This document shows, piece by piece, positions 32,263 through 43,833 of a DNA stretch of 64,000 bases. Numbering within the stretch: position 1 is the first letter of the stretch; each line of letters begins with the position of its first letter. The notes under the pieces were generated by a model. The model saw only the letters and a program-made list of their open reading frames with translations. It was not told the origin of the DNA and did no database searches. This DNA comes from Taudactylus pleione (lineage: Eukaryota; Chordata; Amphibia; Anura; Myobatrachidae): contig JAUIMM010000135.1 in NCBI GenBank assembly GCA_031769625.1, forward strand, positions 6,685,501-6,749,500. Direction: 5' to 3'. Position numbers and translations under genes: made by a program.

Positions 32263-33628
32263 TGCTCAAAATTGGAGGATTACCATATACAAGGGAAAAA
32301 GTTGAATGAACAATTTAAAAGAAAAGGTTATGATTCTACCAAATTGGAACTACCATACGAGAGATATGCATTGTGTGAAATAGATGAAATTCTAAAGAAT
32401 CGGAAAGAAAAAGAAAAATTGACCGAGATACCCTTCATTACTAAATATAATAGTCAGTATAAAGATCTTGAACATATTATCAGGAAACATTGGGGATTAT
32501 TAAGGATCCTGTAATTAGCCAGTATTTAGCAGAAAAAACAAAATTTGTATATCGGAAGGCGAACAACCTGAGGCGACAGAGCGCATTGGATATTGTGGGG
32601 ATGATAAAACAGATGAAATCCAAAGGCTTTTACCAGTGTGGTTCCTGCATTATGGCCCTCATTCAGAGGCGGTCGGAGGATGCAAGCGGTCGCTCAGAAA
32701 CTGGGCGGTCGCTTGCATCCTGACCGGCCGCCTCTGTTTCAGTCGTTAGGCTGTGGGTTTACACCCACAGCTCTAACGACTGCTTGGGTGATGGTCACGA
32801 TGGTCATAGACCATCGCAACCATTGGGGCTTAAGACGAGACCCTAGGGTAGGGTCTCACTTGTCGTAAGCCCCGGAGAGCTTCTGGCTCTGTCAGAGCCG
32901 GAAGCTCTCCACCGACATCACTAGTGATGTCAGTGGGGCCTCCCCCAAATGGTAGGCATTCCCATGGGAATGCCTCCGTTTGGGCTGCCACCCCCCCGGC
33001 CCGCCTTCCAAACGGGATGAGCTGTCAATCAACATCAACAGCTCGCCCCCTTTGGAAAGAGACCCGCTACGACCGGCACTGTCGGTCGTAGCGGGTCTCA
33101 TGCATGCGCACGAAGGAGCCGGCTCCCTCGTGCGCATGCGCACTGGACAAACATCGAGGCGGCCGTGCGGTCGTAGACCGTATGGCCGCCTCTGAATGAA
33201 GCCCAATGTGTAGGAATTGCAAGAGTGATATCTCCACAATCTCCTCATACACTACAAATGATAATAAAAAATAATTTTAAATTAATGATTTTATAACATG
33301 TCATAGTATCAATGTAGTTTATTTACTACATTGTACATGTAAAAAGCAATATGTGGGGAGGACCACTAAAGATAGGATGGCAGAGCATTATCGAAACATC
33401 AAGAAGGGTCTAGTAACTCATGGTGTGTCAGCACATTTTAAAGAGAAGAATGAGTGTAAAATTTCTAACTTGATGTTCTTTTATGGGATTAAACTAGTTC
33501 CCCAAAATTGGAGAAAACAAAATATAGAGGAACGTTTAGCAAAACTTGAAATGCGGACCATCTTTGAATTGGGAACCCTTGCACCAAGGGGAATGAATAT
33601 TGACTTTGAAATAAAATGGTTCCTATAG
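32263..33628 (+). pseudogene. Penelope-like element remnant: RT C-terminus and GIY-YIG domain, broken
   Basis: The first segment includes 'EIPFITKYNSQYKDLEHIIR' and 'KFVYRKANNL', the region just after the reverse-transcriptase core in Penelope-like elements. A frameshift lies near 32490. A Cys-containing linker 'GFYQCGSCI' stops at 32650 and resumes at 33208 as 'MCRNCKSDIS'; between them sits MITE H4. The end, 33310-33628, carries the GIY-YIG-type pattern 'VVYLLHC' then 'KQYVGRTT', and finishes 'LAPRGMNIDFEIKWFL'. The element would have encoded RT plus a GIY-YIG endonuclease. The 5' RT core is missing and the frame is disrupted, so it is dead. Confidence 0.75.
32654..33204. mobile_element. 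Serial-hairpin MITE, copy H4, inserted in the Penelope-like gene
   Basis: The ends are 'ggccctcattcagag' and 'ctctgaatgaagccc', and the flanking triplets are TAT and AAT (one mismatch). Removing the element and one triplet restores a continuous Cys-motif reading across the junction, direct evidence of insertion. The interior has the same palindromes as H1, H5 and H6. Confidence 0.75.
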
Positions 33629-33702
33629 CCCCCTTTTTAATGAAACTTCTCATTTGCCAATATCACTGATCCATTCACCTTCTTATTTTCTGTTTTTTAT
33701 AC

Positions 33703-33703
<1 letters not shown>

Positions 33704-33739
<36 letters not shown>

Positions 33740-34004
33740 ATATCTAATATATGGTATTAATATGATGTATGTAATCTTGATATATGATTTTATGTATTTT
33801 TAGAGTATTTTTGATGTATTTATATTTTATATATTTTTAATATATTTTTTATATATTTTTAATGTATTTCAATGCATTTTTGATATATTAATATTTTTAG
33901 TATTTGTTGATAATGGGTTCACTTAGTGTGTATCAGTGGATATCCTCATTTTATATATTTGAATGTTTGCTAACTATTACTAAGTCCATTATGGTATTAT
34001 ATGG

Positions 34005-34065
<61 letters not shown>
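33704..34065. repeat. Two (AT)n microsatellites and AT-rich sequence
   Basis: AT runs lie at about 33706-33735 and 34009-34053, with 'tatttttgatgtattt'-type repeats between. The regions are 3' of the Penelope-like frame and probably belong to its untranslated tail. Confidence 0.85.
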
Positions 34066-34179
34066 GTATGCTTTATGAGCAATATATGAAGAATAGGTCT
34101 CCCATTCTCTATGAGCCCACTAATAATACAACTTCTGGTCCGTTTTGATAGATGGTTCATTACCGCTGTAGCACTAGGG

Positions 34180-34700
34180 TGTATAAAACAGGAAGTGCCT
34201 TAATCCATACAGTTCCCGAGTGGAACGCACGGCCATCATCGCCTGTTGGAACGCACACGTGATGATGACCATGACGCCGCGAGACAACGGAGGAGGACGA
34301 GCATCGTGCTTACGACGCTCTGATCTGCCTTCTCCCACTGGAAGTGAGCTTATGGTTCGCAGAGTACACATACCACCGCAAATAGGAAGGGAGCCTTCCC
34401 GCTTCCGGCGGAAGTGTTTGCGTTCCACTTGTTGGAACGCAAACCGGCAACATAATGCTTTACTCATTATTTCTATACCGGATTATTTTATTTGACATGA
34501 ATTGTTTTATTGATGTTACGATATGTTCCAATGTTATGTTATGTATTTATTTTAATCATATGATAAGTCGGGATCCTCCTGGTTTTAGCTCCCCCCGTAA
34601 ACAAGGAGGAGGAACTAAGGAGGGTATTTAAGTTGATCTTCTGGCACAAGTAGTTACACCTTGATAAAGACTGAGGTCGAAACGCGTTGGTGGATGTGCT
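34180..34700 (+). mobile_element. Penelope-like terminal region with degenerate hammerhead-like core
   Basis: At 34660-34690 the sequence contains 'cttgataaagac', a short TGAG loop, 'gtcgaaacgcg'. This has the order of a hammerhead ribozyme: a CUGANGA-like box, a 3-bp stem (GAC/GTC), then GAAAC. Hammerheads occur in terminal repeats of Penelope-like elements, and this one lies 1 kb past the GIY-YIG domain in the same orientation. The first box differs from consensus at two positions, including the one expected for G8, so it is probably inactive. A GC-rich segment with 'gttggaacgca' repeats lies upstream. Confidence 0.5.
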
Positions 34701-35505
34701 AGAGTACCCATATACATTTGGAGCTGCATTCTCTTTTAAAGTGGTAGTCCAGATCTGCTCACATTTTCAGGTGATTGTTATTTTTCCATCTTCTCCTATG
34801 TATATGGTATCTGTTATTTTAACTGGATTTTTATATACAAATAAACCTATTTTGAAACCTACCCTGCTCCTAATACAAATATCTCATATACTCCATACTA
34901 ATGAGGATAACATTTGGAAGGAGAGAAGGTGACAGGATGACATAAAGAAACCTTTATATGACTGCAACAATATATCCTACTGTGAGTTGGGGTAAGCCCA
35001 TTTTTGTATTTACTATATGTCCATGTGGATTTAAAAGCTTACGGGTTGTTATAGAAGATAGATACCTATTTTGGGTGGTATATACTCCGTTTTAACGTGA
35101 GTATGGTACGTGGTTGATTTGGAATATTTGAAGTGGAGGATTGCTATATAGTACTCATCTATCCGAGAAAATACTGCACTATCAGTTCCCCTTCTTCTCT
35201 CTTCCTTCTTTTTGAGGAAAATTTGAAGCATACAGCACCTTATGAAGATTGGGACACTATATATTTGACAGAAGGGAAGCCCTGTACCATCCAATGACAG
35301 TGTCTGGAGCCATCTGACAATAAGTGACTATTTACATAGATAATATCATACGTTCCTCTTAAGAGCTACTATCATATTTTATGTGATGATCAGCATATTA
35401 CCAGTTTATTGATTTTATTGACTTTATTATTGGCTGTGCACAGGTGTGGGGGTGCTTGTTTTCTGTTCATGATTTCTGGAAGTACCTACAAGTTCGACAC
35501 TTTCG
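34700..35505. other. No feature recognised
   Basis: AT-rich sequence between the Penelope-like end and the Tc1-like element. No gene is supported. Confidence 0.35.
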
Positions 35506-35511
35506 CAGATA

Positions 35512-37021
35512 CAGTGCATCTGGAAAGAATTCACAGCTCTTCATGTTTTCTACATGTTATGTTACAGCCTTATTCCAAAATGGAATACATTCATTTCTCT
35601 CCTCAAAATTCTACACATAATACCCCATAATGACAACGTGTAAAAAAACATTTTTGATAGTTTTTTTTTTAATTAAATTTGCAAAAATAAGAAATCACAT
35701 GTACATAAATATTCACAGCCTTTGCCATGAAACTCAAAATTGAGCTCAGGTGCATCCTGTTTCCACTGATCATTCTTGAGATGTTGCTACAGCTTAATTG
35801 GGGTCCACCTGTGGTAAATTCAGTTGATTGGACATGATTTTGAAAGGCATACACCTGTGTATATAAGGTCCCACAGCATGAAGTCAAAGGAATTGTCTGT
35901 AGACCTCCGAGACAGGATTGTCTCGAGGCACAAATTTGGGGAAGGGTACAGAAAAATATCTGCTGCTTTGAAGGTCCCAATGAGCCTCCATCATCCATAA
36001 ATGGAAGAAATGGAAGAAATTTGCAACCACCAAAACTCTTCCTAGAGTTGGCCGGCCATCTAAACTGAGCAAAGGACCACCATCTCTGCAGCAATCCACC
36101 AATCCACTAATCAGGCCTATATATTAGAGTGGCCAGACGGAAGCCACTCCTTAGTAAAAAGCACATGGCAGCCCACCTGGAGTTTGCCAAAATGCACCTG
36201 AAGGACTCTCAGGCCATGAAAAACAAAATTCTCTGGTCTGATGAGACAAAGATTGAACTCTTTGGCATCAATGCCAGGCATTATGTTTGGAGGAAACCAA
36301 GCACCACTCATCACCAGGCCAATACCATCCCTACAGTGAAGCATGGTGGTAGCAGCATCATGCTGTGGGAATGTTTTTCAGTGGCAGGAACTGGGAGACT
36401 AGTCAGGATAGAGGGAAAGATGAATGCAGCAATGTACAGAGACATCCTGGATGAAAACCTGCTCCAAAGCACTCTTGACCTCAGACTGGGGTGACGGTTC
36501 ATCTTTCAGCAGGACAACGACCCTAAGCACACAGCCAAAATAGCAAAGGAGTGGCTTCAGGACAACTCTGTGAATGTCTTTGAGTGGACCAGCCAGAGCC
36601 CAGACTTGAATCCGATTGAACATCTCTGGAGAGATCTGAAAATGGCTGTGCACCGACGCTTCCTATCCAACCTGATGGAGCTTGAGAGGTGTTGCACAGA
36701 GGAATGGGCGAAACTGCCCAAAGATAGGTGTGCCAAGCTTGTGGCATCATATTCAAAAAGACTTGTGGTTGTAATTTCTGCCAAAGGTGCATCAACAAAG
36801 TATTGAGAAAAGGCTGTGAATACTTATGTACATGTGATTTCTAGTTTTTTTTATAATTACATTTGCAAAAATCTCAAAAAAACTTTTTACATGTTGTCAT
36901 TATGGGGTATTGTGTGTAGAATTTTGAGGACAAAAATGAATTTATTCCATTTTGGAATAAGGCTGTAACATAACAAAAAGTGGAAAAAGTGAAGTACTGT
37001 GAATACTTTCTGGATGCACTG
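35512..37021 (+). mobile_element. Tc1-like transposon with TA duplications, internally deleted
   Basis: The ends 'cagtgcatctggaaag' and 'ctttctggatgcactg' are inverted repeats flanked by TA on both sides (35510-35511 and 37022-37023), as for Tc1/mariner. Long terminal arms enclose a damaged transposase gene. It has inserted upstream of, or within, L1-like sequence that resumes at 37024. Its transposase cannot work, so it would depend on another copy. Confidence 0.9.
35880..36806 (+). pseudogene. Tc1-type DD34E transposase, disrupted
   Basis: The start (about 35880, 'MKSKELSVDLRDRIVSRHKF'-like) is followed by a deletion that removes much of the helix-turn-helix DNA-binding part around 35980-36120, compared with the usual 340-residue length. 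The catalytic part is recognisable: first Asp in 'WSDETK', second in 'FQQDNDPKHTA', and Glu in 'DLNPIEHLW', with exactly 34 residues between the last two. A TGA stop at 36492-36494 separates the first and second Asp. A frame change lies in the deleted region. All residues of the triad remain, but the gene cannot make the full protein. Confidence 0.88.
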
Positions 37022-37023
37022 TA

Positions 37024-37850
37024 GACTTACAATCTCTAAAAGAGACCTCACTCCCTTTGAGAAACTTTGCCTCTCACAAACTTCTCCCTCCCACACAATT
37101 GCTGCCTTATACCAGATTCTCCTAACCAACCCTTCCTCTCCCATGCCCCATTGGGCTAAAAATTGGGAACTAGATTTGGGTATTTCCCTCATGGTGCAAG
37201 AGTGGCAAACTATACTTCTCAAAAATCATTGTATCTTAGTTTGTGTGACTATAAAGGAGACTCAATATAAGATTTTAATTAGATGGTACAGACACCCTAC
37301 TTTACTTTATGCCATGTTCCCAACAAAATCTAACTCTTGTTGGAGATGTCTCAAAGCCCCAGGATCACTATGGCATATATGGTGGGATTGCCCTCAGCTA
37401 TCTAAATTTTGGTTAGAGGTTACCTCCATTTCACCATAAATTTTAGGCACCGCTGTCCCCACGGATCTGGCATTATGGCTATTTAACCACTCACTTTGAG
37501 TAATGCACCTAGAGCAGTCATCCCAACTTATTGGAATTCCTGCAACCCCCCCACCCATAAAGACTGGTTCCAAAGAATTTACCACTATATGTCCATTGAA
37601 GACCTTTTGGTCTTTTCTACCAATAGACCTTCTATTTTTGCTAATACTTGGTTTCTGTGACTAGAGTATAAAACTTCTGCTGAATTTAAAAACTATATGT
37701 CTTCAAATGTTTCTATCACATAATATAATATGTTTTCCTTATTCCCCAATATCTGATAATCCTTCTGTTCTTTTATTTTCCTTTATTCTGTCTTCCTTTT
37801 GTTCTTCAATATAATTAATGTTTTTTTCTAAATATATTTGTATAACTGGA
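37024..37850 (+). pseudogene. 3' end of an L1-like ORF2
   Basis: A 146-codon frame ends in 'CWRC' then 'GSLWHIWWDCP' and 'FWLEVTSIS', the C-terminal zinc-knuckle region (CxxC then HxxxxC) typical of L1-clade ORF2 proteins. After a stop at 37437 the reading continues in pieces. The endonuclease and reverse transcriptase are absent, so it is a 5'-truncated or deleted copy. The L1-like ORF1 fragment at 31997 could be the other end of the same element. Confidence 0.75.
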
Positions 37851-37902
37851 TTCCAATACATATACATTTTAATATGGATACTGTATGTTGGTGTTTTTAT
37901 GC

Positions 37903-37910
37903 ATTTGCAT
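37903..37910. repeat. 8-bp target-site duplication of hAT copy 2 (left)
   Basis: ATTTGCAT, repeated exactly at 43994-44001. Confidence 0.9.
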
Positions 37911-38545
37911 TAGGGGTGTGCACCGGCCACTTTTCGTGTTTTGTGTTTTGGTTTTGGATCTGGATCTTTCTTCGTGTTTTGGATCTGGATTGGTTTTGCC
38001 AAAACCACCCTTCCGTGTTTTGGGTTCTGGGTTTTGTGTTTTGGATCTGTATTTTTTTTTAAAAAAGCATAAAAACAGCTAAAATCACAGAATTTGTAGG
38101 TTTTTCTGCTCCTATGCTATTATTAACCTCAATAACCTTAATTTCCACTCATTTCCAGTCTATTCTGAACACCTCACACCTCACAATAGTGTTTTTATGT
38201 CCAAAACATTGCACCGAGGTAGCTGGATGACTATGCTAAGCGACACGAGTGGGCGGCACAAACACGTGACCCATCTAGGCGTGAAACTGCAGTGGCAGAC
38301 AGGATGGCAGTTTGAAAAACTAGGCCCCAAACTGTACATAATGCAAAGAAAAAAAAGAGGTGCAAGATGGAATTGTCCTTGGGCCCTCCCACCCACCCTT
38401 ATGTTGTATAAACAGGACATGCACACTTTAACAAACCAATCATTTCAGCGCCAGGGTCTGCCACACAACTGTGGCTGAAATGATTGGTTCGTTTGGGCCC
38501 CCACAAAACAAGCTGGCAATTAATGTGTCCCTGCACAAACTGGCT

Positions 38546-41500
38546 CTATGGAGGCAAGATGTCATCCTCATCCTCCTCATCCACCGATTCCTCACCCTCT
38601 TCAGTGTGTACATCCTCATCCTCACAAAGTATTAACTCGTCCCCACTTGAATCCACCACCACAGGTCCCTCTGTACCTTCTGGAGGCTGGTCTCCCTGGA
38701 AGAGCTGATAATTCATTTTGATGAACATCATCTTCTCCACATTCTGTGGAAGCAACCTCCTACGCCTTTCGCTGACAAGGTTCCCGGCTGCACTAAACAC
38801 TCTTTCGGAGTACACACTGGAGGGGGGGGCAACTCAGGTAAAATAGAGCCAGTTTGTACAGGGGCCTCCAAATTGCCTCTTTTTCCTGCCAGTACAGGTA
38901 TGGACTGTCTGCCATGCCTACTTGGATGCTGTCACCGATGTAATCCTCCACCATTCTGTCAATGGTGACAGTATCATATGCAGTGACAGTAGACATGTCA
39001 GAAATTGTTGCCAGGTCCTTCAGTCCGGACCAGATGTCCAAACTTGGTCCTGCCTGCCCTGCATCACCGCCAGCGGGTTGCTTAGGATACCTAAGTTTTT
39101 TCCTGGCAGCCCCAGTTGCGGGAGAAAATGAAGAAGGAGCCGTTGACGTGTCACATTCCGCTTCAGCTGACAGTGTGTTCACCAGCAGGTCTTTGCACCT
39201 CTGCAGGCTTGTGTCGGCCGGAAAGAGAGACACCACATAGGCTTTAAACCTAGGATCGAGCACGGTGGCCAAAACGTAGTGGTCTGATTTCAACAGATTG
39301 ACCACCCTGGAATCCTGGCAAAGCGAATGAAGGGCTTCATCCACAAGTCCCACATGCCGAGCGGAATCGCTCCGTCTTAGCTCCTCCTTCACTTTCTCCA
39401 GCTGCTTCTGCAAAAGCCTGATGAGGGGAATGACCTGACTCAAGCTGGCAGTGTCTGAACTGACTTCACGTGTGGCAAGTTCGAAGGGCTGGAGAACCTT
39501 GCACAACACGGAAATCATTCTCCACTGCGCTTGAGTCAGGTGCATACCCCCTCCTTTGCCTATGTCATAGGTGGATGTATAGGCTTGTATGGCCTTTTGC
39601 TGCTCCTCCATCCTCTGAAGCATATAGAGGGTTGAGTTCCACCGCGTCACAACCTCTTGCTTCAGGTGATGGCGGGGCAGGTTCAAGAGTGTTTGCTGGC
39701 GCTCCAGTCTTCGGCACGCAGTCGCTGAATGGCGAAAGTGGCCAGAAATTTTTCGGGCCACCCAAAGCGTCTCCTGCACGCCCCTGTCGCTTTTCAGAAA
39801 ATTCTGCACCACCAAGTTTATTGTTTGAGCAAAACATGGGACGTGCTGGAATTTGCCCAGATGTAATGCCCGCACAATATTGGTGGCGTTGTCAGATATC
39901 ACAAATCCCCAGGAGAGTCTAAGTGGGGTAAGCCACTGGGCGATGATTTCCCTCAGTTTCCCTAAGAGGTTGTCGGCGGTGTGCCTCTTACTGAAACCGG
40001 TGATACACAGCGTAGCCTGCCTTGTAACGAGCTGGCATTTCTGAGATGCTGCTACTGGTGACGCTGCTGCTGTTGCTGCGTAAGGTGATACATCTACCCA
40101 GTGTGCTGTCACAGTCATATAGTCCTTAGTCTGCCCTGTTCCACTTGTCCACATGTCCGTGGTTAAGTGGACATTGTGTACAACGGCATTTTTCAGGACA
40201 CTGAGGACACTTTTTCTGACGTTTCTGTACAGTCTCGGTATCGCCTGCCTAGTGAAGTGGAATCTAGACGGGATTTGGAACCGGGGACACACTACCTCCA
40301 TCAATTGTCTAAATCCCACTGCACTAATGGCGGATACCGGACGCACGTCTAACACCAACATAGCAGTCAAGGCCTCAGTTATACGTTTTGCTTCAGGATG
40401 ACTGCTGTCGTACTTCATCCTCCTCGCTAAGGACTGTTGGAGGGTCAATTGTTTAGTAAAAGTAGTGGTGTTCCTACTTCCTCTCTGGGATGATGAACGA
40501 CTCCCAGCAGCAGCAACAGCAGCAGCGGCAGCAGTAGGCGTAGCAATGCAGGATCCTCCAGAGGAATCCCGGATAGGAGAGTCAGTCATGCCAGTGACAT
40601 GGCCTGCAGGACTACTTCCGATCCTGACTAAGGAGGAAATTGACGAGGAGGGAGTTGACGGTGTGGTTTGCAGGCGCTTGGATACAACAGGACAACGGGA
40701 TTTAGGTGTCCCTGGACTGCTTACGGTCTTAGCCAAAGTTTCTGAACTTGACATTAACTTTTTATGAACGCGCTGCAGGTGCCGTATAAGGGAGGATGTT
40801 CCTAGGTGGTTGACGTCCCTACCCCTACTTATTTCACCTTTACATATGGTACATATGGCAAGACAGTTGTTGTCCGGATTTGGATAGAAATATTGCCAGA
40901 CCAAAGAGGTGGAATGTTTGGTCTTCTGCCCAGGCATGACCGTGATGGGCTTTTTCATCCCACGGACAACAACTGTCTCCCCCGGAGCCTGATTTAAACA
41001 AACCACATCACCATCAGAATCCTCCTCGCCAACTTCCTCCTCAGCGCCAGCTACACCAGTATCCTCATCCTGTTGTACTTCAACAGTGACATCTTCAATT
41101 TGCATATCAGCAAGTGGACTGTGGGTGCTCCTTTCAGCACTTGCAGGGGGCGTGCAAATGGTGGAAAGAGCCACCTCTTCCCGTCCAGTGCTGGGAAGGT
41201 CAGGCATCGCAACCACCACCACACTTGGACTCTCCTTGGGGATTTGTGATATCTTCTTAGAAAGCACAGTTCTTCGCTGTGCTTTTGCCAGCTTAACTCT
41301 TTTGATTTTTTTAGTGGGAGGAGGGCTTCCATCGTCATGTGAAGCTGAACCACTAGTCATGAACATACTAGGGATCGACCTTAGCCGTTCCTTGCCACTC
41401 CGTGTCGTAAATGGCATATTGGCAAGTTTACGTTTCTCTTCAGCTGATTTAAATGTCTTTTTCAAGGTCATTTTCCTGAACTTTGCCATTTGGGATTGTA

Positions 41501-41660
41501 TGTGCCCTCTACTATGACATTGGGCATCGGCCTTGGCAGACGACGTTGATGGCATGTTATCGTCTATGTCATGACTAGTGGCAGCAGCTTCAGCACTAGG
41601 AGGAAGTGGTTCTTGATCTTTCTCTATTTTATTTTTATCGGAGAAAGTTTGGTCCTCCAT
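38546..41660 (-). pseudogene. hAT transposase of copy 2, frameshifted near the C-terminus
   Basis: About 99% identical to the copy 1 protein, with roughly a dozen substitutions and one alanine lost from the Ala run. A G-run at 38822-38829 has eight bases against seven in copy 1. This shifts the frame just before the dimerisation motif 'VYSERVFSAAG' and ends translation early (955 codons). The remainder reads on in the other frame to a stop at 38546. The CxxH motif, CFAH in copy 1, is CFAQ here (codon 39825-39827). hAT dimerisation and the CxxH histidine are both important in studied family members, so the product should be inactive. The homopolymer change could be a sequencing error; the His-to-Gln change is not in a run. 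Confidence 0.9.
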
Positions 41661-41690
41661 TTATGTTATATCGATTTGATATATACGTGC

Positions 41691-43470
41691 GGCTAAACAC
41701 AGAAAATAATTTTTTTTTTGGTTTGGACTGGAGTGTACTTTGTGGGTTACAGCACCCTTTAACGGTCAAGCCAGCCGGCCCTTTACTTATGACACAGGCG
41801 CACGCTTGGCACTACTTTGTTGATGCACGTGCGGCTACTGCGCACACAATTCACAAACACAGAAAATAATTTTTTTTTGGTTTGGACTGGAGTGTACTTT
41901 CGGGGGTTACAGCACCCTTTAACGGTCAAGCCAGCCGGCCCTTTACTTATGACACAGGTGCACGCTTGGCACTACTTTGTTGATGCACGTGCGGCTACTG
42001 CGCACACAATTCACAAACACAGAAAATAATTTTTTTTTGGTTTGGACTGGAGTGTACTTTCGGGGGTTACAGCACCCTTTAACGGTCAAGCCAGCCGGCC
42101 CTTTACTTATGACACAGGCGCACGCTTGGCACTACTTTGTTGATGCACGTGCGGCTACTGCGCACACAATTCACAAACACAGAAAATAATTTTTTTTTGG
42201 TTTGGACTGGAGTGTACTTTCGGGGGTTACAGCACCCTTTAACGGTCAAGGCAGCCGGCCCTTTACTTATGACACAGGCGCACGCTTGGCACTACTTTGT
42301 TGATGCACGTGCGGCTACTGCGCACACAATTCACAAACACAGAAAATAATTTTATTTTTGGTTTGGACTGGAGTGTACTTTCGGGGGTTACAGCACCCTT
42401 AACGGTCAAGCCAGCCGGCCCTTTACTTATGACACAGGCGCACGCTTGGCACTACTTTGTTGATGCACGTGCGGCTTCTGCGCACACAATTCACAAACAC
42501 AGAAAATAATTTTTTTTTTGGTTTGGACTGGAGTGTACTTTCGGGGGTTACAGCACCCTTAACGGTCAAGCCAGCCGGCCCTTTACTTATGACACAGGCG
42601 CACGCTTGGCACTACTTTGTTGATGCACGTGCGGCTACTGTGCACACAATTCACAAACACAGAAAATATTTTTTTTTCGGTTTGGACTGGAGTGTACTTT
42701 CGGGGGTTACAGCACCCTTTAACGGTCAAGCCAGCCGGCCCTTTACTTATGACACAGGCGCACGCTTGGCACTACTTTGTTGATGCACGTGCGGCTACTG
42801 CGCACACAATTCACAAACACAGAAAATAATTTTTTTTTGGTTTGGACTGGAGTGTACTTTCGGGGGTTACAGCACCCTTTAACGGTCAAGCCAGCCGGCC
42901 CTTTACTTATGACACAGGCGCACGCTTGGCACTACTTTGTTGATGCACGTGCGGCTACTGCGCACACAATTCACAAACACAGAAAATAATTTTTTTTTGG
43001 TTTGGACTGGAGTGTACTTTCGGGGGTTACAGCACCCTTTAACGGTCAAGCCAGCCGGCCCTTTACTTATGACACAGGTGCACGCTTGGCACTACTTTGT
43101 TGATGCACGTGCGGCTACTGCGCACACAATTCACAAACACAGAAAATAATTTTTTTTTTGGTTTGGACTGGAGTGTACTTTCGGGGGTTACAGCACCCTT
43201 AACGGTCAAGCCAGCCGGCCCTTTACTTATGACACAGGCGCATGCTTGGCACTACTTTGTTGATGCACGTGCGGCTACTGCGCACACAATTCACAAACAC
43301 AGAAAATAATTTTTTTTTGGTTTGGACTGGAGTGTACTTTCGGGGGTTACAGCACCCTTTAACGGTCAAGCCAGCCGGCCCTTTACTTATGACACAGGCG
43401 CACGCTTGGCACTACTTTGTTGATGCACATGCGGCTACTGCGCACACAATTCACAAACACAGAAAATATA
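41691..43470 (-). repeat. 160-bp tandem array in hAT copy 2, 11 units
   Basis: Eleven units plus a truncated one adjoin the transposase start. They are the same unit as in copy 1 and likewise have no ATG on the sense strand. The truncated unit lies at the same place relative to the ATG in both copies. Confidence 0.95.
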
Positions 43471-43826
43471 TTATTTTTTTAGCACTTGGGGGGAGCACCC
43501 CTGATGGACAGAGCACCCCCTGGACAACACTACAGTACTCCTTTAGGACTGGGACACTGCACAGGACTTTGGAGTGGACACAGCCCCTATGGAGAACTGA
43601 CTGCACAACACAGTCCAGCCAGCCCCTATGGACTTTGAAGTAGTGGACACAGCCCCTATTAACAACAGCAGCACAGCACAACACAGCCAGCCCCTATGGA
43701 CTTTGAAGTAGTGGACAACAGCAGCACTACACTACACTACACTACACTACACTACACAGCCCTAACTCCCACCCTCCCTCTTCACTGTCCACAGCCGAGT
43801 GAGAAAATGGCGCCGACGCGGGTACC

Positions 43827-43833
43827 TTATATA
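43827..43833 (-). promoter_or_regulatory. TATA box of hAT copy 2
   Basis: TATATAA on the minus strand, followed 16 bases on by GCCATTTT (43804-43811), matching copy 1. Confidence 0.6.

Noticed and set aside
37903..37910. ATTTGCAT as an octamer regulatory site
   Set aside because: It is exactly the target-site duplication of hAT copy 2; any resemblance to the octamer motif is more simply explained by target choice.
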